Shown here one piece after another: positions 45,951 through 56,829 of a stretch of DNA of 64,000 bases (position 1 is the first letter of the stretch; the number at the start of each line of letters is the position of its first letter). A model generated the notes under the pieces. It was not told where the DNA came from. It worked only from the letters and a program-made list of their open reading frames with translations, and did not search any database. A program made the position numbers and the translations under genes. The stretch is taken from positions 47,434,274 through 47,498,273 of the forward strand of contig CM067503.1 in the NCBI GenBank assembly GCA_034509495.1, written 5' to 3'. This DNA comes from Acestrorhynchus altus (lineage: Eukaryota; Chordata; Actinopteri; Characiformes; Acestrorhynchidae).

Positions 45951-47249
45951 ATCACTGGAGGAGGCTGCACTGGTCGTCTTGTATTTACAGTCTTGCTCCC
46001 ACCCCAGACCTGCCTGACCGTTAACCAGGGAGAACAGTGTCACATGGTTTCTTGTGATGCATTATGATGAGCTTACCAACGGTGAACACACTCAAGATTA
46101 ATTCCGAGTATGTCTTGGTTCTACAGTCTCATTTACATTGTTCTCTGGTTCTTTTTGGACGCAGTAAGCAGATCTGAGATCATCTGGTTCCACGTTTGGG
46201 AGAAGTCCGTCTTGGAGAGGCGACACTGCCAGCTTGGGTTGGTTTGATACTGCTGATCCTACCATTGACAGATCAGATACCGAGCCCTAGAAACGGTGTT
46301 GTTTAAAGCCGCTGTAGATGCTTTTATTGAGGAAACTGGGCTGATTTGTCTCATAATTAGCAAACAGGGCTGGAAGATATGACTTTTTTTATAGAATTAT
46401 ATAATAAAAGTCCAAAGTATGTTAGAATATCAGTATTAATCATAACACCAGAAACACAGCATGCTGTATATTTAAATAGTAACCTTTAATTGTGACATTT
46501 CTATGGTATAATTAAGTGATTAAGTGACATCCCTCCGGAAAACACACACCTACACACCTATTTTGTAATTAAGTTGTACACAGCAGGTCACCTGATGATA
46601 TTACAATATGACCATTTCTTAGTTCTTGTTCACAGAACATCTTGATAGATCAGTGTGTGTTTATTGTCCAGCTCTGCTGGCAAACCGGCGGTGAAATGCT
46701 CGGTCCATTCTAGGTCACCTTTAAGGCTGTTTATGAAATATATTTTAATGAGATAACCGATAATTCTGTTAGTAAAGCACGGTTTTATCTAAATGATAGT
46801 CACTGGATGAGTGATTTTTATTATCTTTTGCTCATTAACACTAGTTTTGATGAGTCATGCTGGACCCTTAAGCATGTTCTTTGTAAATACGATTGAGCTT
46901 TTGTGACTGTGGTGGACGTCATGTGGGCGAATCCAGATTTTATTCCACGAGTTCTCGGTCAGAGATTTAATGGTTTGGATGTTTTGTCTAATGCAGAGTG
47001 GGAGATATGTCTGGAAATAAGAACGCAAGTGGAGCGTGCTCCTGCTTTCTCAGAAGGGTGAATCATCTGAAAAAATGTGCCCTGACAAGGTGTGGTGGTG
47101 ATGTTTGTGCGCATGTGTTTCGCTTTGAGCTGCATTTCCTGCACCTTTGAAATCTAATTCCTTGAGCCCCCTACAGGCAGTCGTGAGCGCACACAAGCTG
47201 GCCCAGGGAGAAGGTTTTAATGCTGGGTCGTCCACGTTTTCTGTTGCAG

Positions 47250-47350
47250 AGGCGAAGAAGCGTCAGTGCAAAGTCGTGTTCGACTACGTGCCCCAGAACG
47301 AGGATGAACTCGAACTGAAGGTGGGCGAGATCATCGAAATCACCGAAGAG
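47250..47350 (+). CDS. cd2ap: cd2ap exon 4: first half of second SH3 domain
   Basis: The acceptor is TTTTCTGTTGCAG and the donor GTAAGG after 47350. The exon is 101 nt, enters in phase 1 and exits in phase 0. It encodes KAKKRQCKVVFDYVPQNEDE and LELKVGEIIEITEE (residues 124-158), the ALYDY strand, RT loop and n-Src approach of SH3-2. It matches the human KKRQCKVLFEYIPQNEDELELKVGDII segment nearly throughout. Confidence 0.96.
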
Positions 47351-47898
47351 GTAAGGAGCCGTTAAGCTCTGCTGCAGAGCACGAGCAAGTTACAACTTGA
47401 CTACTTACCATCATACCTGTGCGCTGAACGTCTGCACACCACGAATGAGTGCACGGTGGACAGTTTGCTTCTTTGAAGAAAGACACTCTTGCAAACCGTT
47501 ATGAATCGTGCTTTTTATAAAACAAAACATGGAAGTAACTGTATTAATGCTGGTGTGAGCTGTGTGTGGACGAGCTCCTGAATTTCCAGCCTTTAAAACG
47601 GTCCTGAAGCCGTTCTCGTCCCAGTTTTATTAGTAGGAAGCAAAAACGTTTATCCTCTAAAGCGATTGATTGCATTAATATTTAGAGCCTGTTTTCCTGC
47701 ACAGAAGCAGTTTCCACACCTTTATTCCCCATTTTTCTGACTCTTTCTTTATTGTTTTTATTGTTTATGCATCCATGTAGCAGAATAAGTGGATTTGGAG
47801 ATACAGAATAAAAGATAAAGGAGAAACGTGCATAATCTTACAAAAACTGCAGAATTTGCCATTGTTAACTGGCTTCTTTAGAGTACAGTGTGCAGTAA

Positions 47899-47951
<53 letters not shown>

Positions 47952-47964
47952 GTGTGTTTGGTAG
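47351..47964 (+). other. cd2ap intron 4
   Basis: The 614-bp intron ends in a 57-bp GT-rich run (47901-47957) that replaces the usual pyrimidine tract before the exon 5 acceptor. Confidence 0.85.
47901..47957. repeat. (GT)n microsatellite at exon 5 acceptor
   Basis: GT run that ends eight bases before the acceptor AG of cd2ap exon 5. Confidence 0.98.
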
Positions 47965-48079
47965 GTGGAGGAAGGCTGGTGGAGTGGATCTATGAATGGG
48001 AAGTGTATTTTCCTTCTTTGTGAAAAGAAATCGGGAAATGAGCGAGGAAGGAGAAATCATCGATGTAGCGATGAGACAG
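47965..48079 (+). CDS. cd2ap: cd2ap exon 5: second half of SH3-2, end scrambled
   Basis: The acceptor ATTTGGTAG-like sequence sits against a long GT run. The donor is GTATAA after 48079. The exon is 115 nt, phase 0 in and phase 1 out, and is open in frame. It starts VEEGWWSGSMNGK, as expected for SH3-2, but then reads CIFLLCEKK… instead of the expected …FPSNFVKE…. The missing motif is visible in other frames: TTTCCTTCT (Phe-Pro-Ser, 48009-48017) in one, TTTGTGAAA (Phe-Val-Lys, 48017-48025) and a following EEGEIIDVA in another, and DET (48070-48078) back in the main frame. This suggests three small indels whose sum keeps the phase. It may be an assembly error or a real allele. The normal product should have a complete SH3-2. 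Confidence 0.75.
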
Positions 48080-48184
48080 GTATAACGGCACAAACCTGAG
48101 TTCTGCTTCAACGTCTCCATTAGGACATGTCACAACAAGAACCCTGTTAAAAGGAAGGGAGGCTAGCCACAATTACACAGCTCT

Positions 48185-48187
<3 letters not shown>

Positions 48188-48241
<54 letters not shown>
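48188..48241. repeat. (TC)n microsatellite
   Basis: Perfect TC run in intron 5. Confidence 0.98.
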
Positions 48242-48245
<4 letters not shown>

Positions 48246-48559
48246 TAGTGTTTGGTCTTATGAAGCTATTTATAGGACTTTTGTACGGTGAGATTGCTGT
48301 TTAAACACCGCCGAGTGCCAAATGTCTGAGCGTAAGGAGGTGTTTATTCCAGCAGACGTTGTAGTTGTGATTTCAGTTGTAGGAAAACTCTGTTGCTGAA
48401 AGTCTGTGTTCGATTAGTGGAAAGAAGATTGTCCTCACATCTGTTCATACCCAGATACTCAGCCGGTAGGACGGGATGGTAGTATTTAATTATGAAATTC
48501 ATAGCTTGGCATTTAATGGAACTATGTTATGAGTGAAATAGCTGTTGATGTCTGCTATT

Positions 48560-48920
48560 AGAATTAGTGGTTTGTTCTTTATTTTAATTCTATTGAGAGA
48601 TGGAGGCGAGAAAAGTGGGGTAAAGTTTACGACTCCCCTACATTTATTAATTCTTAAAATGCCGAACATTAGAATCAGGTGCAGCACAGCAGAGGCAAAT
48701 GATTAGACCATCGTTAGAGACAATGGAGGAACTTTGGAGGAGCCTGTCTTTATCCAACCTCAGACACTAGTTTGGTTTGCTCTTACTTGCTGAAGTGAGG
48801 TATCACCTAAAATATCATCAGGGGAGCAACAGGTAGCTCTGCATCGTCTACCTCCAGAGAACATCTGGACAAAGAGCAGGACGTCTAGAACAATGTGCTT
48901 TGAGGAGAATGTAAGAGCAC
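48560..48920. mobile_element. Tc1-like remnant, degenerate
   Basis: Contains AATGATTAGACCATCGTTAG, CTTTGGAGGAGCCTGTCTTT and AAAGAGCAGGACGTCTAGAA, shared with the remnants at 10490-10620 and 43290-43700. Confidence 0.6.
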
Positions 48921-49035
48921 TAACGTTCCATCACCTTTTATGTAACCGTAGCTACCTGATATACAGTCCATTATCTTTAGTTAACGATTGACATTTTAAT
49001 TCACTTTTTGTTTTGCGTGTTTTTGTCAAACACAG

Positions 49036-49199
49036 AGAGCAAAGATGACCTCCTGAGTCCAGTGTCCCCTCACCCTGGAAATGGGGTCATCGCACAGCCT
49101 AAAAAGGTCAAAGGGGTCGGCTTCGGAGACATTTTCCGTGAAGGCTCGGTGAAGCTTAAAATGCGTCTTCCTTCAGATTCCGAGGAGAAGAAAGAAAAA
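49036..49199 (+). CDS. cd2ap: cd2ap exon 6: linker with GFGDIF motif
   Basis: The acceptor ends in AACACAG and the donor is GTAAGT after 49199. The exon is 164 nt, phase 1 in and phase 0 out. It encodes ESKDDLLSPVSPHPGNG, then AQPKKVKGVGFGDIFREG and SVKLKMRLPSDSEEKKEK (residues 197-251). The block QPKKxxGxGFGDIFxEGSVKL is highly conserved in CD2AP and its paralogue SH3KBP1 between SH3-2 and SH3-3. Confidence 0.95.
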
Positions 49200-49934
49200 G
49201 TAAGTGCACTCGTGTCTTCACAGCCAGTCCCTGGACTTGAACACAGCCTTGTTTTCAGCGTCTACCAACCGTATCGTAATACAGATGCATGCAGCCAGAA
49301 ATCAGAGGTCTTAAAGGTTCAAACCCTGGAGTTTTCCTGAAATAAACTACGCTTTAGATGTTTAAATGACTTCTGTCCAATGGTCTGCTAGAGCTGCAGA
49401 GCTGTGAGCCTCAAACCTGAAAATCCAGTGCCTTTGAAAAGATCCAAAACAGTTTTGCTGGCAGGTTTCAGAGGCGAGTCGTGTACTTTACTGTAGTTCA
49501 CGTTTTCACTTTGAGGCTTTTCATTTGTTCTGTGTGCACCGGAGTGACCTTTGGCCCCCGTTTACCAGCGTCAGGTAAACACATCAGCTGAGCGGGGAAA
49601 TACCAGTAACTCACTTTTACTGACAGAGCTCATCGAAATGAGTCATCAGGGAGTGACTGCATACCTACGTTTAATTATTTATTATATATACAAATAATAT
49701 CACATTAATGTAATGATGAAATCAGATTAATTACAATGTTATTAAAATTGTTATTATTAGTATAAAATTATATATAAATTATATTATAATTAAATTTTAT
49801 CGTATTGTTCTTATATTTTATTGTAGGGTTATTATCGTCTGTAGCCCATCGTATGTTTTATTATTATTAAATTATTATTTTATTGCAAAAGAAGGTTCAT
49901 TAAATTCAAGCAAAACAAATCTTGTGTGTGAACC

Positions 49935-50445
49935 GGCCAGTTCTTCTTTCGGCCGATCCCTTTAGGGGTCACCACAGCCGATCATCTGCCTCCATCTTGC
50001 CCTGTCCCCTGCCTCCTCTACTGTTACACCAACCATCTCCATGTCCATCTTCACTACATCCATAAACCTCCTCTGAGGTCTTCCTCTTCTCTTTCTGCCC
50101 GGCAGCTCCATCTCCAACACTCTTTGTCCGATGTGTCCACGATTCCTCCTCAACACATGTCCAAACCATCTCAACCTGTCCTCTCTGGCTTTATCTCCAA
50201 ACTGCTCCACCTTCACCGTCCCTCTGATCTGCTCATTTCTAATCTTGTCCCTCCTTGTCACGCCCAACGGAAATCTCAGCATCTTCATCTCCGCCACCTC
50301 CAGCTCAGCCTCCTTCTAGACAGAGACACCGTCTCCAAACCAGACATCATAGCACGTCTCACTCTTGCTGCTCTCCTTCTGTCACACGTCAGCCCTGACA
50401 CACGTCTCCACCCACTCCATCCTGCTTGCACCCTAAAGCAAAGAC
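49935..50445 (-). mobile_element. RTE-like LINE 3' end
   Basis: The minus frame reads RRDKIRNEQIRGTVKVEQFG, RLRWFGHVLRRNRGHIGQRV and GRKRRGRPQRRFMDVVKMDM, the conserved tail of RTE-type ORF2. The open frame of 111 codons is better preserved than the copy at 21440. Confidence 0.88.
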
Positions 50446-50448
50446 CAA

Positions 50449-50450
<2 letters not shown>

Positions 50451-50527
<77 letters not shown>
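50451..50527. repeat. (GT)n microsatellite
   Basis: About 38 perfect GT units directly adjoining the LINE tail. Confidence 0.98.
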
Positions 50528-50535
<8 letters not shown>

Positions 50536-50773
50536 AAATATATAAACCCGTCTGGTTTGAGACCTCGATACTAGATCATCTGAATGTCTTTTGTTTTGTC
50601 TGTTTATTTCATAAATACGGGGATTTTTAGAGGAATGTATTTAAAGGAAGATAAACAATCATCTTATAACCCCATTATAACATTTCTCACCTCAAACTGA
50701 GGACGTGCTGATTTAACCAACACACCTGCAGTTACGAGGCTGAAGACACTCTGCTTTCTTACCAACATTTCTG

Positions 50774-50805
50774 TTCCACCTTAAATGGTGCTATTTAAGG
50801 TGGAA
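50774..50805. repeat. short foldback, TTCCACCTTAAAT family
   Basis: Perfect 13-bp arms with a six-base loop. Confidence 0.85.
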
Positions 50806-51512
50806 TTTCAGCTTCATGCTGCAGAATAAATGCCAATCAATATTTTTTGTTTATACCTTTAAAAGTCGTATGTAAACATCCTCTCGTAGCTTCAGAAGAA
50901 TCTAATTTGACTTTAAAATATGTGAGTTCTCGTAAATATTGGGAGGCACAGTTCCTTCCTCATAAAATGTAGGACATGGTGCTACCCTGACATTTACCAA
51001 ATTACAATGTACAAAAGCAGAAGGGTGTAAATATCAGGAGTTTAGGTGCTTTTTTAAGTTGGTAAGTTTTAGTTTTAGTTGGTGTTGGTTAAAGATCAGG
51101 TATTTGGTAATATACAAAGTATATGCTTCGTCCCAAATGAATTCACTAGAATTCACTTCAGTTCTGAGTTGTGATCTTTGATTCGGAGATAAATACTGCA
51201 TTTGTGTTCATCGGTAAGTGGCATGGCGGTTATAAATGCCCGTATTTGCCTGTTATCAAAGACCACTCAGTAAAACATGGTCAGTCTTCTTTTTCATCAC
51301 ACCTTTCTTGCTGTCATTCTGTTTTTGCTTTTGCCTCCTAAATAATGATGGATGTTCAACGAAGGAAAAGTACTTCGGCTCCTGTGTTCATCCATGCCAT
51401 TCTGGCCGTGCCATCCCAGGGTTTGTTCATTCAGGATACGTGACTGCATGCAGATGTGCGTCAGTGTCGCTGTCATTGCATTGAACACATCTGTGCTGCT
51501 TCTTCATTTCAG

Positions 51513-51606
51513 CCAATCCCATCATTACCATCTGCTGCTAAGTCCACCCATTTGAGCACAGTGGACACTCCGAAAGTGGAGAAGGATGGGGAAAGCAAAG
51601 GAAAAG
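51513..51606 (+). CDS. cd2ap: cd2ap exon 7: inter-SH3 linker
   Basis: The acceptor is TTCTTCATTTCAG and the donor GTCAGT after 51606. The exon is 94 nt, phase 0 in and phase 1 out, encoding PIPSLPSAAKSTHLSTVDTP and KVEKDGESKGK (residues 252-282). This linker is poorly conserved. The call rests on position, splice sites and phase agreement with exons 6 and 8, and on the lysine-rich end that leads to KEYC of SH3-3. Confidence 0.85.
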
Positions 51607-52442
51607 GTCAGTCTCTGACCTGCATGACATCATATTACCTTCACACATTTGCATTTTTGGAGCTCAGAGCTTGATTTTGACTTGTGTAATCAGTTCTGCT
51701 AAAGCAAAAGTAACATCGTGTTCCATGGATAAAGAATCTGATTTTTAGTGACGGTGTTTAATGATTCACATGGTTAATTGCAATTAATCGCACTTTTCCT
51801 TCTTAAAACGGCTTTTAATATTTGATTTATTTTGTTAATATTTTGTTGAGAGATCAACAAATAGAGCTGGTTTTATATTAGAGACAACAAATACAAGCTG
51901 TGTTTTAGTTTTAATAAAAATTAAAATTTTAACAATTTTACTCAATTATACTGTGGTTTAGCATGAAAACGGTAACTGTTTCAAGTCTGATTGTGACAAA
52001 AACCAACAAAACATATAATAATAATGATCAAATATATGTAATCAATAATTGAAACTGTCCGTTAGAACCTCAATATTGTTGTAATCTTGAATTTTTTGTT
52101 CTGTTCATTGGCACAGAACAAAATTCAAGGCTGTGTTAAAAAAATAGTTGCGCCTTTGACGGTGAAAACTCATCACTGTGTGGCTGAAAACATCCCACCC
52201 GACACCACAGGCTGACCTTGAGCTCGCTACTGTCCGAACGTTTACGTTTGTTTTTGCATTGTGTAACTTGACTTTTATAAAAAAGTGTCAAAAATCGGCA
52301 CTTCTTGTTTTATTTTTATTTTTTGAGAGTTTTCAGAACTAGAATGTAGAGTTCGAAGCGTATGTTGGCTGTCGATTCTGTCTTGTGCAGATCATGTTCA
52401 TGTAGGTAAGGTGCTTATGTTCTACTGCTTTACTCTTTACAG
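51607..52442 (+). other. cd2ap intron 7
   Basis: AT-rich non-coding sequence. No element was recognised. Confidence 0.75.
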
Positions 52443-52537
52443 TTAAGGAATACTGCAAGGCCACCTTTAATTACGAGGCTACAAGTCAGGATGAGCTGGA
52501 TATTAAGGAAGGTGATGTCATTCATTTACTAAGCAAG
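52443..52537 (+). CDS. cd2ap: cd2ap exon 8: first half of third SH3 domain
   Basis: The acceptor is TACTCTTTACAG and the donor GTGAGT after 52537. The exon is 95 nt, phase 1 in and phase 0 out. It encodes VKEYCKATFNYEATSQDELD and IKEGDVIHLLSK (residues 283-314), the first strands and RT loop of SH3-3. It matches the human KEYCRTLFAYEGTNEDELTFKEGEIIHLISK segment. Confidence 0.96.
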
Positions 52538-53735
52538 GTGAGTCTGACATGTCTGTAGTGCAGCCTGTTCAAACTCTGATGCTCTCTGATGCATCCTGCT
52601 TCTACAACTAGGTCATTTCTGCCAAAGGGGCTTAAAGTTGGAGTGAAAGGTCTGAATAATTAAGTTCATGCTGCCTGCCATCGGCAGCCGGACACGTAAT
52701 GAGCAAAATTGTCGCTCTCCCTCTCTGGGTGGGTAGATGGCGCTCTCTCCCCACATCGTACTCAATGTGAGGCTGCTCGGCACAGGCGTCTGTTAGCCAC
52801 TGTATCAGAGCTGGGGATCTGGCGCTTTGGTTGACATCATATGTATCAGAGAAATGTGCTCGTCCTCACCCTCCTAGGGCATCACATTTGAGGGGAGTGA
52901 TGATAATGGGGTTGAGGAATTGGCACTTCCCAATTCGTGCCACCTCAGGTCAGACCAAACTTTGGTCCTTTGGTCCGGACGTGGTCCACGACACCGTTCT
53001 CACCTGCAGTTTTGATTGCCTGTTACTTTTAGTGTTTTATTTTAACTTGCCAGGCGGTGCCAGGGATGGACCGAAATATACTTCTGAATTATGAGTCCCA
53101 CTTTCAAATACTAGGACAGTGAAGTCCTCTGGTCAAGGGCTTTCAGCAGTTCCTAGGACAAAGCAAAAAGCAAGGGTGATTGTGTCTTTGCAGTATCTGT
53201 TCCAAAGCTCTCCTTCTAGACATTAGACTAGATTTTATACCTATTTTTGTTAATACCAGTCTTCGTGTTCTCAGACTTTTGTCTCTTCAGCTCTCATGTG
53301 ATCCTTGGTTCACCCTTTCGATGTTCAGTGGAAATCGCTGATTTTTAGAACCACTTACTGATTCACAAACTTTAATATTCTTGCGTGAGAGCATGTCCTC
53401 ATCAATTTAAGACCCCAGGCCAGTCCATGTGATAGTGGAGTGGGATTGTGTGATGTCTTTCACTTTAAGTCCACAGCCTTTAGGCAAGGTGTTGGAAGAA
53501 TTATCCAAACAAATGGTGTGAAAATGGTAAAAATTATTTATACTCTGGCTCCACCTAGTGGTCATTGGTGGAGCAACCATTCTAATTCCAATTTGATAAC
53601 GCCTCCAGATTGGATCGTGGCTCATGGATGCAGTTCATTGGTTGCATCAGTCATTCAGAGGGGAAGCAGTTAAAGTTTGATAATGGTTCTGTAATGAAGG
53701 TATAATAGCCTGAGATGTTTGTCTGACTGTTTCAG
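52538..53735 (+). other. cd2ap intron 8
   Basis: It contains a SINE-like dispersed repeat (about 52690-52990, with the word GATGGCGCTCTCTCCCC). The rest shows nothing recognisable. Confidence 0.75.
52690..52990. mobile_element. SINE-like dispersed repeat
   Basis: Contains GGTGGGTAGATGGCGCTCTC, TCCCCACATCGTAC and GAGAAATGTGCTCGTCCTCA, words of a common fish SINE-like repeat. Boundaries approximate. Confidence 0.5.
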
Positions 53736-53834
53736 GACACAGGAGAGCCAGGCTGGTGGAGAGGAGAATTGAATGGCAAACAGGGAGTGTTTCCTGATAA
53801 CTTTGTGGTGCCAGTTTCAGAATCAGACAAAGAG
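53736..53834 (+). CDS. cd2ap: cd2ap exon 9: second half of third SH3 domain
   Basis: The acceptor is GACTGTTTCAG and the donor GTAAAG after 53834. The exon is 99 nt, phase 0 both sides, residues 315-347. It encodes DTGEPGWWRGELNGKQGVFP followed by DNFVVPVSESDKE, with the conserved WW pair and the FPDNFV closing motif intact. Its clean reading frame contrasts with the scrambled equivalent in exon 5. Confidence 0.96.
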
Positions 53835-54069
53835 GTAAAGTATTAATAATGAATGCCGCACCATGTGGTCTCCCTTGACAGCTAATTAGGCCACCTGTGC
53901 CGGTCTTATTTGTGTATTAATAATCCTTTCACTCGGACAGCGATTACCTGGTGTAGTATTTAACTTGGGATAAATGTGACGTTCATCTTCACCAGGCTGT
54001 GTGAATGAATATGGTCTGGAATTGTTTACTGTTTTCTTCTCTCAACTGTGTCTCTTTCGTGTTGTTTAG

Positions 54070-54123
54070 ACATTGGTGTCCAAAGGCTCATTTAAGCAGT
54101 CCCTCAAACAAGAAGCAGAAGAA
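54070..54123 (+). CDS. cd2ap: cd2ap exon 10: small 18-codon exon
   Basis: The acceptor is GTGTTGTTTAG and the donor GTAAGA after 54123. The exon is 54 nt, phase 0 on both sides, so inclusion or skipping would keep the frame. It encodes TLVSKGSFKQSLKQEAEE (residues 348-365) between SH3-3 and the first proline motif. Human CD2AP passes directly from SH3-3 to FPKPKKPPPP, so this exon has no counterpart known to me. It is a candidate cassette exon. Support is splice sites, phase and position only. Confidence 0.7.
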
Positions 54124-54989
54124 GTAAGATCCCTCACATTTCCTGTTAATTCCTATTTCCTATGTGTCAGTCAGTAGCCTAATTGTCAGTTCATCTGATG
54201 ATCACTGTGGTATTTCTCTCGTTCTTCATCTTCTGAGCAATTCGTCATTTAGTCGTGTTCTACGGGCACCTCACAGTGCGAGACAGAGTAGACGCCTTGC
54301 TGAGTGTCGCATGGTTGCACTGCTCAGGGTATATTGCTTGTGAGACCATGCTTGAAGTTCTAATAATACATAAGTGTAATATTATTATCTCATAATTTGT
54401 GTTTGTGTGAAAAAAGATGGATGAAAAAATGGATAGACGCAGATGTTTTAGGACACATGCGCATCACTGCGAGTCCTGAAGTGCTGGATTCCTGCCCTGG
54501 TTTGTGCTTTTCCTTCGGAAGCACTCCTGATTCACCTCCTCTGATACCTGCCAGGTTTGGTTGGTCTGTTAGAGGAGGGAAATCAGCAAACTGGGCATTA
54601 ATCTTGTGCTTTGCTGAAGCTGTACGATTCCCCGGAGGGACTAAAGCCAGCCTCTGAGAAGCAATAGCATTATCCCACCTCCACCAAACTTTACCGTTGG
54701 TCAGGCAGGTCACACTGCCCAGTTCTTTTACCCGCATGTCTGTTGGTGTCGTTCTTACTCCTTGAATTCAGGTGTTTCATTTTGTCCTGTTGCCACAGAT
54801 GTACAAAAATCAAGCCCCTGGCCGTGCGGTGTGAATGGGTGGCTCTGAAGAACTCAGTGATTCTAACATGGTGTTGTAAGAGGAGGTCACCATTGCAGTC
54901 ATTTGGGGATTTTCTTCTCTTCTAGATATTCCATCATTAACTGTGAATGGTGTCATTGAAAAGTGCACACGTTTAGGAACCACAGAAAC

Positions 54990-55358
54990 TCGAGCCACGT
55001 ATAGTTACAGAGCAGGCTGACTGAGTGCATAAAAGTCACCAATGCTCGGCTGACTTCACCTCCTCTGGCATTAACATCAGCACAAAACCCCCGGCAGCTT
55101 TACGGCACGGCTTTCTACGGCATACAAGCATGTATATTGCAAACATCTTCTCATCTAGTAGCAGTGCTCCACCTTAAAAATGATCTTCTGGATGAATGGA
55201 CCAATTATCCCCCACACAAACTCCAAAAGCCTTCTCAGAAGAGTAGAAGCTGTTACAGCTGCAAAGGGGGACCATCGCCATGTTAATGCTTTTCAGTTAA
55301 GAATGGGATATCAAAGCTCTTGTAGGTGTCCCAATACTTTTTGTCCATGTAGTGCGTC
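54990..55358 (+). mobile_element. internally deleted Tc1-like transposon
   Basis: An internal piece (ACCAATGCTCGGCTGACTTC, GGCATTAACATCAGCACAAA) is followed directly by the 3' end (AAAAGCCTTCTCAGAAGAGT, GTGTCCCAATACTTTTTGTC, CATGTAGTG). The DDE region between is missing. A minus-strand piece of the same family lies at 54640-54740 (CCACCTCCACCAAACTTTAC). Confidence 0.75.
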
Positions 55359-56439
55359 AGCTGACTTAACTGGATTCATTGCTGTGCAGAACGCATAAAC
55401 TGCATTCATGCTCTTAGATTCTTGATATCTGGGCCAATCGTGGAATCACCAAAAATGCAAAATGATTAGTTTTGATATGTGAAAATTATATTTTCTGTTG
55501 ATAGTATTTGAGAAACCAGAACTATATCGAACCCTCCTGTATTTGCAAACTTCAGTCTGTCGGCTTCATGTCCTTTCCTTGTTTGCTCCAAACGGTTTGA
55601 TGGAGGCCTCTGTGTTGTGTTCTTGCACTCGATAAACAGCTCCACAGACACTCTGACCAGCCACTCGGTCAAAACTTCGGGGCACCCAAACTCCACCACC
55701 AGTTAAATTGGTGTTAAGTATCTCGGACTCTATATCTGGAGAACAACTGGCGTGATTGTGCAGAGAGAGGTTGCACTCCTCCTCGTCCTTTTAGCAGCGA
55801 GGCAGCAGAAGCCCCTCCCAGCATCTGTAGGGGTCACAAGGTGATACGCTCGCGGGTGTAAAGGGTGGCGACTTTCACCCTAATCAGCCTGAATGTGCGC
55901 CTTTGTGTGGCTTTGGCTGCAGCGAGCAGGAATGTGACGAGCTGAAGCTCATGTGATGGCGAATGACGGCAGGGCTCACAGTTCACAGAGCCTTGAGAAC
56001 CCTTCAGTGCTGCAAAAGAGGATGCAGAAAGCAGACAGACGTACCTCCGTTCGCTCTAAATTAAGACATGTGACGAGGGTGCTCGTAAAAGGAAGGATTG
56101 TCTTTAGAGAAACAAGTCAACCGTGGTGCATAAACAGTATTATCGTGACCCGTTGAGCGAGCTGAGCCTGGGACGTATGATGGGGACTGCAGATTGAACA
56201 CTGATGCACTGATCAGGGAATAAACAGCGCCACTGCGTTTGTGTTGTTATTAATAATAATTATGGGTGTGGAGATACTCATTTAAATTGAATTATGCATG
56301 CAAAATATGCGATTCAGTGCTCTCGTGAACATATGAATGAATACTCCTGATTAAGGTGTCCATGTCATTTGTGCTGTTATGCCTTTAACAGTGTTTGTTA
56401 TTGTATAACCACTGATATCCATACAGTGAGAATAGGATG

Positions 56440-56790
56440 TTGGAAGAGGTCTTCTTTAAAGCAGTAGCTTGGTTTGCTCTTGTTCGTTGAAGTGAGTGGC
56501 ATCTCTGAGGCCTTCAGAAGAAGGTTGTAGATGCAAATAGGATTTGAAAAGATCTCAGTGCAGTTAGAAATCACCCGTTCCACTGAGAACAACTACGAGA
56601 AGGGACGGGTCAGGCTGTCCTAGGAAGTTCAGCACAAGAGCAGACCAGACGATGTGTAAAGAAGACTTCAACAAGCCTAAAATGTCATCTTGGGACCTAC
56701 TGGTTGCTCTTGCCACAGTTGACGTCAAACTGTGTACATCTACCTTCAGAAAGACCAAAGAAGTTCTGCATTATAGAGCAAAGTATGCTT
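56440..56790 (+). mobile_element. Tc1-like remnant, degenerate
   Basis: TTGGTTTGCTCTTGTTCGTT, CCTGAGG and AGAAGACTTCAACAAGCCTA fit the family seen at 43290-43700. No frame survives. Confidence 0.5.
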
Positions 56791-56829
56791 TGTGTCAGAG
56801 GAGGCCTGAGGACAAATAAGACCATGTTT

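Larger units (their letters stand above)
43068..47249 (+). other. cd2ap intron 3
   Basis: The 4.2-kb intron contains a Tc1-like remnant (about 43290-43780), a 17-bp-stem foldback (44335-44400), a further single arm of the same motif (about 44646) and a minus-strand LINE C-terminal remnant (about 45690-45950). A GGGCTGGAAGATATGAC repeat end lies near 46370. The rest shows nothing recognisable. Confidence 0.8.
48080..49035 (+). other. cd2ap intron 5
   Basis: It contains a (TC)n run (48188-48241) and a degenerate Tc1-like fragment (about 48560-48920). Nothing else was recognised. Confidence 0.8.
49200..51512 (+). other. cd2ap intron 6
   Basis: It contains an AT-rich stretch (49670-49900), a minus-strand RTE-like LINE tail (49935-50445) followed by (GT)n (50451-50527), and a 13-bp-stem foldback (50774-50805). 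No exon was recognised in 50810-51512. Confidence 0.8.

Noticed and set aside
54390..54737. 115-codon minus-strand open frame
   Set aside because: Part overlaps a Tc1-family fragment (CCACCTCCACCAAACTTTAC); no domain seen.
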